Assembly (NCBI RefSeq): GCF_946482605.1
Contig: NZ_CAMLSE010000038.1
Span: 11,964 to 75,963, forward strand
Source of the DNA: an uncultured Dyadobacter sp.
GTDB taxonomy: Bacteria > Bacteroidota > Bacteroidia > Cytophagales > Spirosomataceae
DNA: 64,000 bases
Direction of reading: 5' to 3'
In this document: piece after piece, positions 1-8,956 of the stretch
How the letters are laid out: every line of letters starts with the position of its first letter
How positions within the stretch are numbered: the first letter of the stretch is position 1
Notes under the pieces: generated by a model
What the model was told of the DNA's origin: nothing
Seen by the model: the letters and a program-made list of their open reading frames with translations, nothing else
Databases searched by the model: none
Program-made: the position numbers and the translations under genes

Positions 1-438
1 GACCGCTTGGGCCACAGCGATCGATTTGTCCAGGGTACTTTGCGAATAACCTTCCCTCAGCAATGCGATCACCAGCTTCTTCTGGTCCTCTTCCAGCATA
101 TATCCCGAGGGGATGATGAGCCGGCCGGTTTCCAGAATGCAATACAAGGCGGCTATCTGGTAGTCATAATCTTTTGTTTCGATGGCAACAGGACTAATGC
201 TTTTGGTCAGCTGAGTAGGTGCCACAATCTGCTTGTTATTGGAAGCCACGATCTCATACGCTCCCAGGAGGCAATAGGTGTAAAAGCGGCTGGCTGCGGG
301 CGGGTTCACCACATCGTGGATCATGACCATCGTGACCGAGAAAACAGCCGGCTGCAAATGCTTGCGCAGCTCTTCCCTGGCAGGGTTGGCAAAAACAGAT
401 TGGGTAAAAATCAAAAGAACGAGAAGGATACGACGCAT
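1..438 (-). CDS. Vanadium haloperoxidase / PAP2-like protein, N-terminal part (cut by window edge)
   Basis: About 146 codons of an exported protein that continues past the left edge. The ATG gives a signal peptide (MRRILLVLLIFTQSVFA) and then a helical segment containing MIHDVVNPPAASRFYTYCLL and GAYE. From memory of the family, this resembles the N-terminal region of bacterial vanadium-dependent haloperoxidases of the PAP2 superfamily. The catalytic vanadate-binding motifs lie in the C-terminal half, outside the window, so the call rests on the N-terminus and on context. The start overlaps the stop of the upstream VCBS gene (TAATG on the minus strand), which suggests translational coupling. 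A periplasmic or surface haloperoxidase or acid phosphatase is likely; which of the two cannot be decided here. Confidence 0.62.
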   Translation of the reverse strand, partial: MRRILLVLLIFTQSVFANPAREELRKHLQPAVFSVTMVMIHDVVNPPAASRFYTYCLLGAYEIVASNNKQIVAPTQLTKSISPVAIETKDYDYQIAALYCILETGRLIIPSGYMLEEDQKKLVIALLREGYSQSTLDKSIAVAQAV

Positions 439-3400
439 TATTTTCCGGAATTTTTATAAAACTGCAATGGCTCATTGAATGCGCCAATAACTATAAATGG
501 CTGGTTGCCGATATTGACCTGCACGGCGGACTTCACATCGCCCGTTACGGATAATCCTGTCCTCGATTGTTCCACGAACCGGAAGCCGCCCTTACCATCG
601 CCTGCGAAAAGACTTCCATAGTTGGCATCCATACTGCCTAATTTGAGCCGGTTATCGGTTTTATTACCCAAAAAGAGGAGGTCTTTTTGCCCGTCGTGGT
701 TATAATCGCCGGTCAGGATCGTGCACACGGGCCCGAACTGCGCGCGGGCGGGCATGGCGAATTTTTCAAATCTGCCATTGCGGTTCATGAAGCAAACGCT
801 GCGCAGTTCACGCACTTCGAGTTTACCCGCTTTGGTCAGTTCGGCGGCGGGGATCACGTCGGGCATCGTCGCATTGGCATAATCGCGGTAGAAGGAAAAC
901 TTCTTGCGCATCGGGTAAATCTGATCGTTCAACTCGTCACGGCTCACGAACGGGTAGGATTTGCCCTGGACATAAAAATTAAAGAATGGGTCGATGGAGC
1001 CATTTTTATCAAAATCGGCGAAATACAGTTCGGCGGGCTCCTTTTCGGAAGCTTTGATCTGCGAATTATTACCCAGATTACCGGCCAGGATATCCGGTTT
1101 CCCGTCACCGTCGAGGTCTTCAATCTTGATGGTATTCCAAAAACCGCTTTCCTCGCTTGCGAAGTAGTCCGCTGTTTTGTCTTCAAAATCCTTTCCGTTG
1201 TAGGTAAAGACCTTGACCGGCATCATTTCGCCTGCGATCACCAGTTCCGTTTTGCCATCTCCGCTCAAATCACCCCATTGTGCGTCGGTTACCATGCCAA
1301 TTTTGAAAAAAGGCGATTCGCGCGCTTCAAAACGGCCTTTTCCGTCATTAACCAATAAAAACGACGCCGGAGCCTCGGGATAACGGCCGGGGATAATGCG
1401 GCCGCCGACAAACAGATCGAGGTCGCCGTCCTTGTCGAAATCAAATGGCCGCACACACGACTTGCTGCTGGCTTTCATATTCGGCACCGAAAGTACAGAG
1501 AGGTTCAAAGCACCCTTGCCGTCGTTCAGGTAAACCTCGTCTTGCAGCGACACCGTATTAGGCTCAAAAAGCGAGTAACCTCCTTTGGCGATGTACAAAT
1601 CATCGAAACCATCTCCATTGGCATCAAAAAACACCGCGGCGGAAATGGCCGACGTATTCTCGTCTCCGATCGCAAAACCCGGCATTTCGCGAAATGCGCC
1701 GTCTTTCTGCTGCAACCAGATTTTCGCCTGCTTATTCTGGTCGCCGCTTACGAAAATATCATCGAGGCCGTCCTTATTTACATCGCCTTTCGTTACTACC
1801 GGGCCGGTCTGCGAGTACATAGAAAGCATTAACGGCTGGCGTTTGAAATCATTCTCGCTGAATCCCTCGTGCTGATATGCGATCGCAGGAGCCTGCTTTT
1901 GGAACAATGCATTTGAAATACTTTCCTTCCCGGATTTATCAGCCTTTTTCCCGCTTTTTTCTACCACCAGCAACTGGTTGCCTTTTACATTTTCGAGCAG
2001 CTGGCTGGTACCATCCGGCCACAGGATTTTAACCGTATCCACTATGGCTGCGTCCCCGAGCCCGAAATGCAGACGCAAAGGCGTGCATGACAGGTAACCA
2101 CGGTTCGGGCTCACCTCCTGGTATTGAAGCGTTCCTTTGCTTTTGAGGTAAACCCTCGCCCCTATTCCACTGGCATTGGCTGAGTTTTGTTTCAATTTCA
2201 GTTGGAGCCAGTTAATGTTGTTCGCCTCGCTGGCCGTGTTCTGGTAAACAAATGCAGGTTCATTGATATTATTGACAACCAGGTCGAGATCACCATCGTT
2301 GTCCAGGTCGGTGTATACGGCACCGCTGGAAACCGATGCATGTTCGAGGCCCCACGGCTGCTGCATTTTCGAGAATGTGAGGTCGCCGTTGTTCCTGAAA
2401 ATATAGTTGGCCAGCGCCGTGGATGGCATTGCCTTCACCAGGTCCATCATTTGAAAAGGCTCTTTATCGACCGCCCTTTTAATTTTGTAATCGCCCCAGT
2501 ATTTAAGGAAATCCTTATTGGTATAATCCCTCAGATAGCCGTTTGAAATAAACAGGTCCTTGAAGCCATCGTTATCGAAATCGGCGAAAAGCGGGGTCCA
2601 GCTCCAGTCGGTATTGGAAACGCCGGCAAACTGGGCGATCTCGCTGAATGTACCGTCGCCGTTGTTGAGCTGCAACATGTTCCGCATGTACTGTTTTTGC
2701 AGATCCTGGTTCACCATCAGCTCAAATGCTTCGTAGTTTTCCTGCAATTGAAGCAGCTTCTGGCGCTGATTGTCCTCGGGCAGCATATCGAGAGACATCA
2801 CATCGGGCAAGCCATCATTGTTGAAATCTGCGATATCGATCCCCATCGAAAACTGCGCCAGGTGCCTGAAATACTGCCGGGTTACGTCTCGAAATGTGCC
2901 ATCCTGGTTATTGATATAAAGGTAGTCGGGCTCATTATAGTCGTTGGTGACGTAAATATCCTGCCAGCCGTCCTGATTTACATCGGCAATGGCGATACCG
3001 AGGCCAAAAGTGAGCGGATACTGGTGAATGCCCGCTTTTTGCGTTACTTCTGTGAAATGGTTTTTCCGGTTTTCAAAGAGCTTGTTTCCTGCCAGCTCAT
3101 CGGTCTGTGTACGGAACTTGGCGAGCTCCATGTTGTCGATCTTCTTGGTCGTATGGTTGAGCAGCATCATGTCCAGATCGCCATCGTTGTCGTAATCGAA
3201 GAAAGCGGCCTGGGTGCTGTAACTGATGTTATCCAAACCATATTCTTTGGCTTGTTCGACGAATTTGAGATTGCCCTGATTAATAAAAAGCTGGTTTTTG
3301 CGGTCTTCGTCCTTTACTTTTCCCGAGTAGCAGATATGGATATCGAGCAAGCCGTCGCCGTTCACATCGGCCATCGTCACACCCGTTTTCCAGCCTCCCT

Positions 3401-3752
3401 TACGCCCTTCGAGCCCCTTTCCGGCCGTTGAAGTAATGTCTTTGAACTTCATCTTCCCCCCGGTCGCACCCTGGTTCAGATAGAGCTTGTTCGAACCTGT
3501 ATTGGCGGTAAAAAAAAGGTCATCATACCCGTCGTTGTTAATGTCACCAACGGCGACCCCGCCTCCATTGTAGTAATATTCATACGACATCACATTCTGG
3601 CTCTCGGTTTCGCTGACCGGGTTCTCAAAACCAATTCCCGTTTGCTTGGCATCGAGCAACCGGAAAAGCGGCTGCTGGCTTCTGGCGGTATGGAAGGAGC
3701 ATATCAGCGAAAGAAATGCGAAAGCGCACCGAAGAGGAACCCTGTTATTCAT
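438..3752 (-). CDS. Giant exported FG-GAP/VCBS repeat protein with ASPIC/UnbV domain (CRTAC1-like)
   Basis: A 1,104-residue exported protein. A signal peptide covers about residues 1-25 and has no lipobox cysteine, unlike its two paralogues in this window. Seven Asp-rich calcium-loop motifs (DINNDGYDD, DVNGDGLLD, DYDNDGDLD, DVNQDGWQD, DFNNDGLPD, DFDNDGFKD, DLDNDGDLD) are followed by an ASPIC/UnbV domain at about 516-595 and then seven more loops (from DVNKDGLDD to DYNHDGQKD). FG-GAP repeats normally form beta-propeller blades, so two seven-bladed propellers flanking the ASPIC domain are plausible. The gene follows a SusCD pair, from which two hairpins separate it, and its stop overlaps the start of the haloperoxidase-like gene. 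Function is unknown; a surface binding or accessory role for the transporter is inferred. Confidence 0.9.
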   Translation of the reverse strand: MNNRVPLRCAFAFLSLICSFHTARSQQPLFRLLDAKQTGIGFENPVSETESQNVMSYEYYYNGGGVAVGDINNDGYDDLFFTANTGSNKLYLNQGATGGKMKFKDITSTAGKGLEGRKGGWKTGVTMADVNGDGLLDIHICYSGKVKDEDRKNQLFINQGNLKFVEQAKEYGLDNISYSTQAAFFDYDNDGDLDMMLLNHTTKKIDNMELAKFRTQTDELAGNKLFENRKNHFTEVTQKAGIHQYPLTFGLGIAIADVNQDGWQDIYVTNDYNEPDYLYINNQDGTFRDVTRQYFRHLAQFSMGIDIADFNNDGLPDVMSLDMLPEDNQRQKLLQLQENYEAFELMVNQDLQKQYMRNMLQLNNGDGTFSEIAQFAGVSNTDWSWTPLFADFDNDGFKDLFISNGYLRDYTNKDFLKYWGDYKIKRAVDKEPFQMMDLVKAMPSTALANYIFRNNGDLTFSKMQQPWGLEHASVSSGAVYTDLDNDGDLDLVVNNINEPAFVYQNTASEANNINWLQLKLKQNSANASGIGARVYLKSKGTLQYQEVSPNRGYLSCTPLRLHFGLGDAAIVDTVKILWPDGTSQLLENVKGNQLLVVEKSGKKADKSGKESISNALFQKQAPAIAYQHEGFSENDFKRQPLMLSMYSQTGPVVTKGDVNKDGLDDIFVSGDQNKQAKIWLQQKDGAFREMPGFAIGDENTSAISAAVFFDANGDGFDDLYIAKGGYSLFEPNTVSLQDEVYLNDGKGALNLSVLSVPNMKASSKSCVRPFDFDKDGDLDLFVGGRIIPGRYPEAPASFLLVNDGKGRFEARESPFFKIGMVTDAQWGDLSGDGKTELVIAGEMMPVKVFTYNGKDFEDKTADYFASEESGFWNTIKIEDLDGDGKPDILAGNLGNNSQIKASEKEPAELYFADFDKNGSIDPFFNFYVQGKSYPFVSRDELNDQIYPMRKKFSFYRDYANATMPDVIPAAELTKAGKLEVRELRSVCFMNRNGRFEKFAMPARAQFGPVCTILTGDYNHDGQKDLLFLGNKTDNRLKLGSMDANYGSLFAGDGKGGFRFVEQSRTGLSVTGDVKSAVQVNIGNQPFIVIGAFNEPLQFYKNSGK

Positions 3753-3802
3753 TAGGACGTGCAGTACCGAATTAGAAAGGAAGATTTACTACTAAAATAA
3801 AA

Positions 3803-3825
3803 AACTTCAACCGAAAGTTGAAGTT
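3803..3825 (-). terminator. Stem-loop 51 nt upstream of the VCBS gene
   Basis: A 9-bp perfect stem (AACTTCAAC/GTTGAAGTT) with a 5-nt loop. Read on the minus strand it is followed by TTTTATTTT, as in an intrinsic terminator. It lies between the SusD gene and the VCBS gene, so it may attenuate rather than end the transcript. Confidence 0.6.
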
Positions 3826-3850
3826 AAAGTTTAGTCCAGTGATTTTGGAA

Positions 3851-3887
3851 GAAAGCGATAAGAAATTTAACATTTCCTATCGCTTTC
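3851..3887 (-). terminator. Stem-loop directly downstream of SusD
   Basis: A 16-bp stem with one mismatch (GAAAGCGATAAGAAAT against ATTTCCTATCGCTTTC) and a 5-nt loop, starting 11 nt after the SusD stop codon. It has only a weak T-run on the minus strand. It could be a terminator or a 3'-end stabiliser that makes SusCD mRNA more abundant than the downstream gene. Confidence 0.55.
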
Positions 3888-3897
3888 GCTTTATTGA

Positions 3898-5514
3898 TTA
3901 TTTATCCCACCAGACTTTGGAAACCCAATTATCACCGCTTGAAAGACGCCCAACGGCATCTTTGTAATTGGCGCTGTTTTGGCTTGCCTCTGTGGTTGGG
4001 TAAGGCTGCCTGCGGGGGATTGTTCCATTCGAGAAGTTACCCACGTAGTTGATCGCCGTCAGAACAGGGAAACCTGATCTTTTCCAGTTGCTCCAAGCCT
4101 CCACGAAATTGAACTGGATACCGGTGGTAGCCCAGTATTGTTCGTTGATCTGCTTCAATGCATTGGCAGCGTCCAGCGGGTGCGCGGTTGCATATGCATC
4201 AGCAGTTGCAGCATCGATCACTGCCGCGGCACCGTATTTGCCGACAGACTGGATACCGGCAGAAAGACCGTTTTTATAATGCGCTGCGGCTGTTCCGCCT
4301 ACTGCGAATCCACGAGTTACCGCTTCTGCCAGCAACAGTTCGGTCTGCGCGTAAGTCAGAACGAAGATTGGTCCGCTTCTTGAACGGTAAATGGCCGTCG
4401 GACGTGAGTACTTGCCGATAGGCGTCACATCCGCACCTGTTCCCGTTCCACCCGGATATCCGGCGGTTTTGGAAATATCGGTAGCCCCGCCGTTCATGTC
4501 GAAGCCATTTGGCAAACCGAGCTGGTTGGCCGGCGTGGCGTCACCTGCATTGGTAATGCTCTGGTTAGCTGCAAGGCCAGCCGCAGGCACTTCCGCGATT
4601 TTGCCCAAACGTGGGTCATTGCCTGCTTTCAGGTAATCAATCATCACTTTGCTCCATCTTACCTGGTAAATATCCGCAGGCGTCGACAATGCCGCACCAT
4701 TTCCATTGGTATAACCGTTAGCGTCGTCCATAACCAGGTAAGCGTCGTCTGCTACGCTGGCGAACACTCCACCTGTTGCTGCTTTCTCTGCATAAGTTTT
4801 CGCAGTAGCCAGGTCAGCTTTGGTCAGGCGCATGGCCAGTTTCAGCATCAGGGAGTAACCGTATTTTTTCCATTTGGCAACATCCCCTTTGTATCCTGCA
4901 AACGAATCGTTGGCTGGGATCGCAGCGGCTGGGTTCAATGCAGCAACGGCCGCGTCGAGGCGCGTCAGCAGCGATTTGTAAACACTTTCCTGGGTGTCGT
5001 ACACCGGCAGCGTAATGCCAGATTTCGCCTGCAATGCCTGCGAGTAAGGGATATCTCCGTAAATGTCGGTGATCGTCGCGAGTGCCTGCACCTGCATGAT
5101 GATCGCTACGTTGGTCAGGTTCACCAGTGCGGGCTTATCCTTTGTCAACTGCTCCATTTCATAGGCAAGGCTGGCTGCACGGTAGCCGGTATTCCATGAA
5201 CTGGCCAGATAGGAGTTCGTGTTGCTCGAAATTACATATTTGTCCGCATTGGAATAATAGTTGGCCGCACCTGAGGTCGTCGAAGACAGGATCTGCACCC
5301 ACATGCTCTGGAACAGGATCGAGCCGTTATAACCCGCTGTCGCATTGGCATGGTTGAACTGGACCGTTGGCAATAACAAGTTCGGATCGAAAGTTTCGCC
5401 CGATGACTTGGTAGGATCTGTGTTCAGTTCATCGAATTTGTCCGTACAAGCCAATGGAAGCAGGCCTGCGAGGACGATCATATTGATAAGTCTCTTTTTC
5501 ATATTTATGCTCAT
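3898..5514 (-). CDS. SusD-like_2 family surface lipoprotein
   Basis: A nutrient-binding surface lipoprotein of the SusD/RagB superfamily, 538 residues. The signal peptide ends in a lipobox (LPLAC, lipidated Cys23), followed by CTDKFDELNTDPTKSS, a start typical of the SusD-like_2 branch. Helical TPR-like sequence follows (for instance VAKWKKYGYSLMLKLAMRL). SusD proteins act as the lid of the SusC channel and capture ligand at the cell surface. The first ATG overlaps the SusC stop by 4 nt (ATGA), which suggests translational coupling; an internal ATG four codons later (5502) gives an equally good signal peptide. The ligand cannot be read from the sequence. Confidence 0.93.
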   Translation of the reverse strand: MSINMKKRLINMIVLAGLLPLACTDKFDELNTDPTKSSGETFDPNLLLPTVQFNHANATAGYNGSILFQSMWVQILSSTTSGAANYYSNADKYVISSNTNSYLASSWNTGYRAASLAYEMEQLTKDKPALVNLTNVAIIMQVQALATITDIYGDIPYSQALQAKSGITLPVYDTQESVYKSLLTRLDAAVAALNPAAAIPANDSFAGYKGDVAKWKKYGYSLMLKLAMRLTKADLATAKTYAEKAATGGVFASVADDAYLVMDDANGYTNGNGAALSTPADIYQVRWSKVMIDYLKAGNDPRLGKIAEVPAAGLAANQSITNAGDATPANQLGLPNGFDMNGGATDISKTAGYPGGTGTGADVTPIGKYSRPTAIYRSRSGPIFVLTYAQTELLLAEAVTRGFAVGGTAAAHYKNGLSAGIQSVGKYGAAAVIDAATADAYATAHPLDAANALKQINEQYWATTGIQFNFVEAWSNWKRSGFPVLTAINYVGNFSNGTIPRRQPYPTTEASQNSANYKDAVGRLSSGDNWVSKVWWDK

Positions 5515-8500
5515 TTGAACTTGAAGGCTACGTTCACACCATAGTTACGTGTTGCAGGCAAGCTGGTACCTTCGATACCGGAATATCTCAGGTTAGCACC
5601 GAATGTAGCTTCCGGGTCGATGTTTTTAGTTTTCTTCATGAAGTAGAACAGGTTCCGCGAAACGAGGGAAATGTTCACGGCGCGGATCAACGGCCATTTC
5701 GCCAGCATTCTGGCAGGCAGGTTGTAACCCAATGTAATCTGGCGCAGCTTGATGAAGTCGCCGTCCAGCACGCTGATAGCCGTAACATTGTTGGCCAATG
5801 CCGTGTAGTAATCCTGTGCAGTAGCTGTGACGGTATTGGCCGCACCGCTCTCTGTTACGCCGGTTGTGATTCCGCCTTCGCGGCCAACGAGTGTTTCCTT
5901 CGCCAAACCACGACGGTATGCATAGTTTTCGGTTGCAGAAAGGATTTTGTTACCGAAGTTGTAATCGATCAGGAATGAGAGGTTCACGTCACCAAAGCGC
6001 AGGTCGTTGTTCAAACCACCATAAAGCGTCGGCAACACGGTTCCGTAGTTTTTAAGCTCTCCACGAACCGGCAAACCCGATGCATCCACAACGATCTGGC
6101 CATTGGACGCATATTTGTAGTCGTAAGCACGGATTTGCGGGCCCGACTCCCCTACTACGAATGCCGTTACTGCATTACCCAGTGTTGCACGGTTGGAACC
6201 AAGCGTGATCGGATTCTTGTCGGCGTCGGTTTGAAGTATCTTGTTTTTAACCGAAGTCAGGTTGAATGATGTATTCCATTCGAATTTGGAAGTTCTCACA
6301 GGCGTACCTGTCAGCATCAGTTCCAACCCACGGTTTTGAACTGAACCCGTACCTACCACGCCGCTTACGTAACCGGTTGCGCTGCTGTAAGTCGCAGGCA
6401 TGATTTCGTTTTTGGTTTTCTGCGTGTAGTAAGATGCATCCAGGCCAAGACGGTTTCCGAAGAATTTCAATTCCAAACCGAATTCCAGTTCATCCTTTGT
6501 GAATGGTTTCAGGAAAAGGTTCGGCAATGCGTCGCTGAAATTTCCTGTTGCCACACCATTGTAAGCGTTTCCAACACCGTAGTAGATGGCAGTACCATAA
6601 GCACCGGCGCGGTCTCCGCTCGGCTCACCGCTCGTACGTGCGTAGGAAGCCCTCACCTTACCGAAACTTAATTGGGAGACGTTCAACATATCGGTAAAGA
6701 TAAACGCTCCTGTTACTGACGGAGTAAAAATACTTCTGTCAGCATTAGGCAGTGTCGAATAAGCATCATAACGACCGGTTGTGCTCAAATTAAGGATGCC
6801 CTTGTAGCTCAAATCGATGCTGTAATAAGCAGACTGCACTTCTGTGTTGAACACGTCGTAGTTACGGTTAAAGTTCACCACGTTGTTCCAGCTGTAAAGG
6901 TAAGGCAATACAAATGGGCTACCGCCTATGGTTACCTTCTCATAGCTGTTCTTGCGAATGTTACCTCCCACGATTGCATCCAAAGAAATATCGCCGAAAG
7001 TCTTGTTTACGCCAATCAAACCGTCCAGGTTCAGCTCGGTGCGTTGTGCGTTCGACAACTCATCGAGGCCACCTTTGGCTCCATTTGAAAACGCGGTTCC
7101 CCAGGGAGTTACTTTGAAGATACGGTCATTGGCATTGTCATAACCTATACGTGCCTGTGCGTAGATCCAGTCGGCAAACTGGTATTTGGTGGCAATGGCT
7201 GTGATCAGTCGCTTACGATCCACATCGTTCACAAACTGGCTGGTTACGAAATACGGGTTGGTCACGTACTCATCGTCCGAGAATACGATCTCTTTGCCTG
7301 TAACCGGGTCAAAACCTGGTGCAAGAATGCGCTGATCGATGTTGGTAGCGAGGAACATACCGTTGTTCGCATTCATCGGGCCGTCGCTCAGGATGGGTTT
7401 ACCTTTGATTTTTTCATCAATGTAGTTAGCCATCACATTCACGCTCAAACGTTTGGTGATATTCTGATCAGCCGTCAGGTTGAAAGTTCTTCTTTTCAAA
7501 CCGCTGTTTTCGATGATCGCCCTGTTGTCGAGGTTTGCGAATGACAAACGGAACGAACCATTGTCACCGCCTTTGGTTACCGACACGCTGTTGGTGAAGT
7601 TGCTTCCATTGCGATAGAAGTTCTTCACATTGTCTTTCTGTGCGGAGTATTTGTAAGTTTTGCCGTCGAACTGAACGATATCCGAACCATCCAGTTTAGA
7701 ACCCCAGCTCATACGAGCCGTTTGTTGCGCCAAAGCGGTAGTTGCTGGTTTCTGGCCACCGATTCCCTGTCCGTATTCGTATTGAAAATCAGTCATATCG
7801 CGCGGTGCGTCGAGCGAGTAGTTCAGGTTGTAATCCACTGAAAAATCGCCCTTTTTGCCCGCTTTCGTTTTCACGAGAATAACCCCGTTGGAAGCGCGCG
7901 CACCGTAAAGACCTGATGCAGCCTGACCTTTCAGAACCGTCATCGACTCGATATCGTCGGGGTTGAGGTTACCCAAACCGTCGCCACCGTCGGCACCACC
8001 CCATTCACCGGCACTGCCGCGCTGGGTGTTGTCCATTGGCACACCATTGATGACGATCAGTGGAGAACCACCCGAGTTCATACTCGGCATACCACGCATC
8101 AGGATCTTGGCTGTACCGCCCGGACCGCCGCTGGTACCCTTCACGTTAAGACCGGCAACGCGGCCAGCCAGCGAATTTCCAACGTTGGTTTCCCGCGCTC
8201 TGGTCATCACATCGCCACCGATCGTACTGACCGCATAACCCAGTTTGCGGGCTTCCTTCGAAATACCGAGGGCTGTAACAACCACTTCTTCGAGATTGGC
8301 CACATCGGGCACCATCTTGATATCCACTGTACTGCGGTTACCCACAGGCAATTCCTGTTTGAGATAGCCGATTGAACTAAATACCAGGACATCAGCATCT
8401 TTGACGCCTGCCAACGAAAAGTTACCGTCCGCATCCGCGTTGGTTCCTCTTGTTGTTCCTTTCACCGTTACTGAGACACCAGGGAGGCCCTGGTCTTTTT

Positions 8501-8621
8501 CATCGCTAACCTTTCCTGAAACAGTCCGTTCCTGAGCAAAGGAGGTCAACGATGCAAAAAGCAGAAACAGCCCCAGGGGGATAATCCCTTTCCCCAGGAC
8601 CATGCGTAGCTTTTCTTTCAT
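5511..8621 (-). CDS. SusC/RagA TonB-dependent outer-membrane transporter
   Basis: 1,036 residues. A signal peptide (cleavage near SFAQ) is followed by a CarboxypepD_reg-like domain (about 30-115), the region LEEVVVTALGISKEARKLGY, a plug with the sequence LNPDDIESMTVLKGQAASG, and a long beta-barrel. It belongs to the VTALGI type seen with SusD-like_2 partners, and its partner overlaps its stop codon. The last residues (VAFKFK) end in Lys rather than the usual terminal Phe of outer-membrane barrels, a small oddity. The role is energised import of a large ligand across the outer membrane; the substrate is unknown. No sensor, anti-sigma factor or sigma factor lies beside it. Confidence 0.95.
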   Translation of the reverse strand: MKEKLRMVLGKGIIPLGLFLLFASLTSFAQERTVSGKVSDEKDQGLPGVSVTVKGTTRGTNADADGNFSLAGVKDADVLVFSSIGYLKQELPVGNRSTVDIKMVPDVANLEEVVVTALGISKEARKLGYAVSTIGGDVMTRARETNVGNSLAGRVAGLNVKGTSGGPGGTAKILMRGMPSMNSGGSPLIVINGVPMDNTQRGSAGEWGGADGGDGLGNLNPDDIESMTVLKGQAASGLYGARASNGVILVKTKAGKKGDFSVDYNLNYSLDAPRDMTDFQYEYGQGIGGQKPATTALAQQTARMSWGSKLDGSDIVQFDGKTYKYSAQKDNVKNFYRNGSNFTNSVSVTKGGDNGSFRLSFANLDNRAIIENSGLKRRTFNLTADQNITKRLSVNVMANYIDEKIKGKPILSDGPMNANNGMFLATNIDQRILAPGFDPVTGKEIVFSDDEYVTNPYFVTSQFVNDVDRKRLITAIATKYQFADWIYAQARIGYDNANDRIFKVTPWGTAFSNGAKGGLDELSNAQRTELNLDGLIGVNKTFGDISLDAIVGGNIRKNSYEKVTIGGSPFVLPYLYSWNNVVNFNRNYDVFNTEVQSAYYSIDLSYKGILNLSTTGRYDAYSTLPNADRSIFTPSVTGAFIFTDMLNVSQLSFGKVRASYARTSGEPSGDRAGAYGTAIYYGVGNAYNGVATGNFSDALPNLFLKPFTKDELEFGLELKFFGNRLGLDASYYTQKTKNEIMPATYSSATGYVSGVVGTGSVQNRGLELMLTGTPVRTSKFEWNTSFNLTSVKNKILQTDADKNPITLGSNRATLGNAVTAFVVGESGPQIRAYDYKYASNGQIVVDASGLPVRGELKNYGTVLPTLYGGLNNDLRFGDVNLSFLIDYNFGNKILSATENYAYRRGLAKETLVGREGGITTGVTESGAANTVTATAQDYYTALANNVTAISVLDGDFIKLRQITLGYNLPARMLAKWPLIRAVNISLVSRNLFYFMKKTKNIDPEATFGANLRYSGIEGTSLPATRNYGVNVAFKFK

Positions 8622-8956
8622 AGGTCGATAAATTAGTAAATTTTAAATAGGTTAGATTTGGTATTAGCCGAATTATTGACAAGCAAAAACCCGGTCGAAG
8701 CAAATATCATAAAATATTCTATAATTAAATAATTTTAAAAACGATTTGCACTTATACATTTTTTTTAAATTTCGCGTGACTACTATACGAAGCTTTTTAT
8801 AAATGTTTGAATAGCATCCTGTTATAGCCCGCGTGTACGTAAACAATTCATTTTACTACGAACGCTGACTTTTTTAAATTTAAAATGCAATAAAAAATGC
8901 CCGGACAGCCTATTGCAGGGCCATCCGGGCATTCAAAATTTTAATAAAAAATTAAT
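8622..8956. other. Intergenic region: leader of the SusC gene and terminator of the next operon
   Basis: About 335 AT-rich bases hold the putative promoter and leader of the SusC gene on the left and a terminator near the right end. GACCT directly precedes the SusC ATG on the minus strand, as at the other VTALGI-type SusC start near 17,020. I found no clear Bacteroidota -7 element (TAnnTTTG) and no open frame that looks coding. Confidence 0.5.
8896..8933 (-). terminator. Intrinsic terminator after the VCBS lipoprotein gene
   Basis: A 10-bp perfect stem (AATGCCCGGA/TCCGGGCATT) with an 18-nt loop, followed on the minus strand by a run of T. It starts 24 nt after the stop codon of the VCBS gene. 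Confidence 0.82.
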
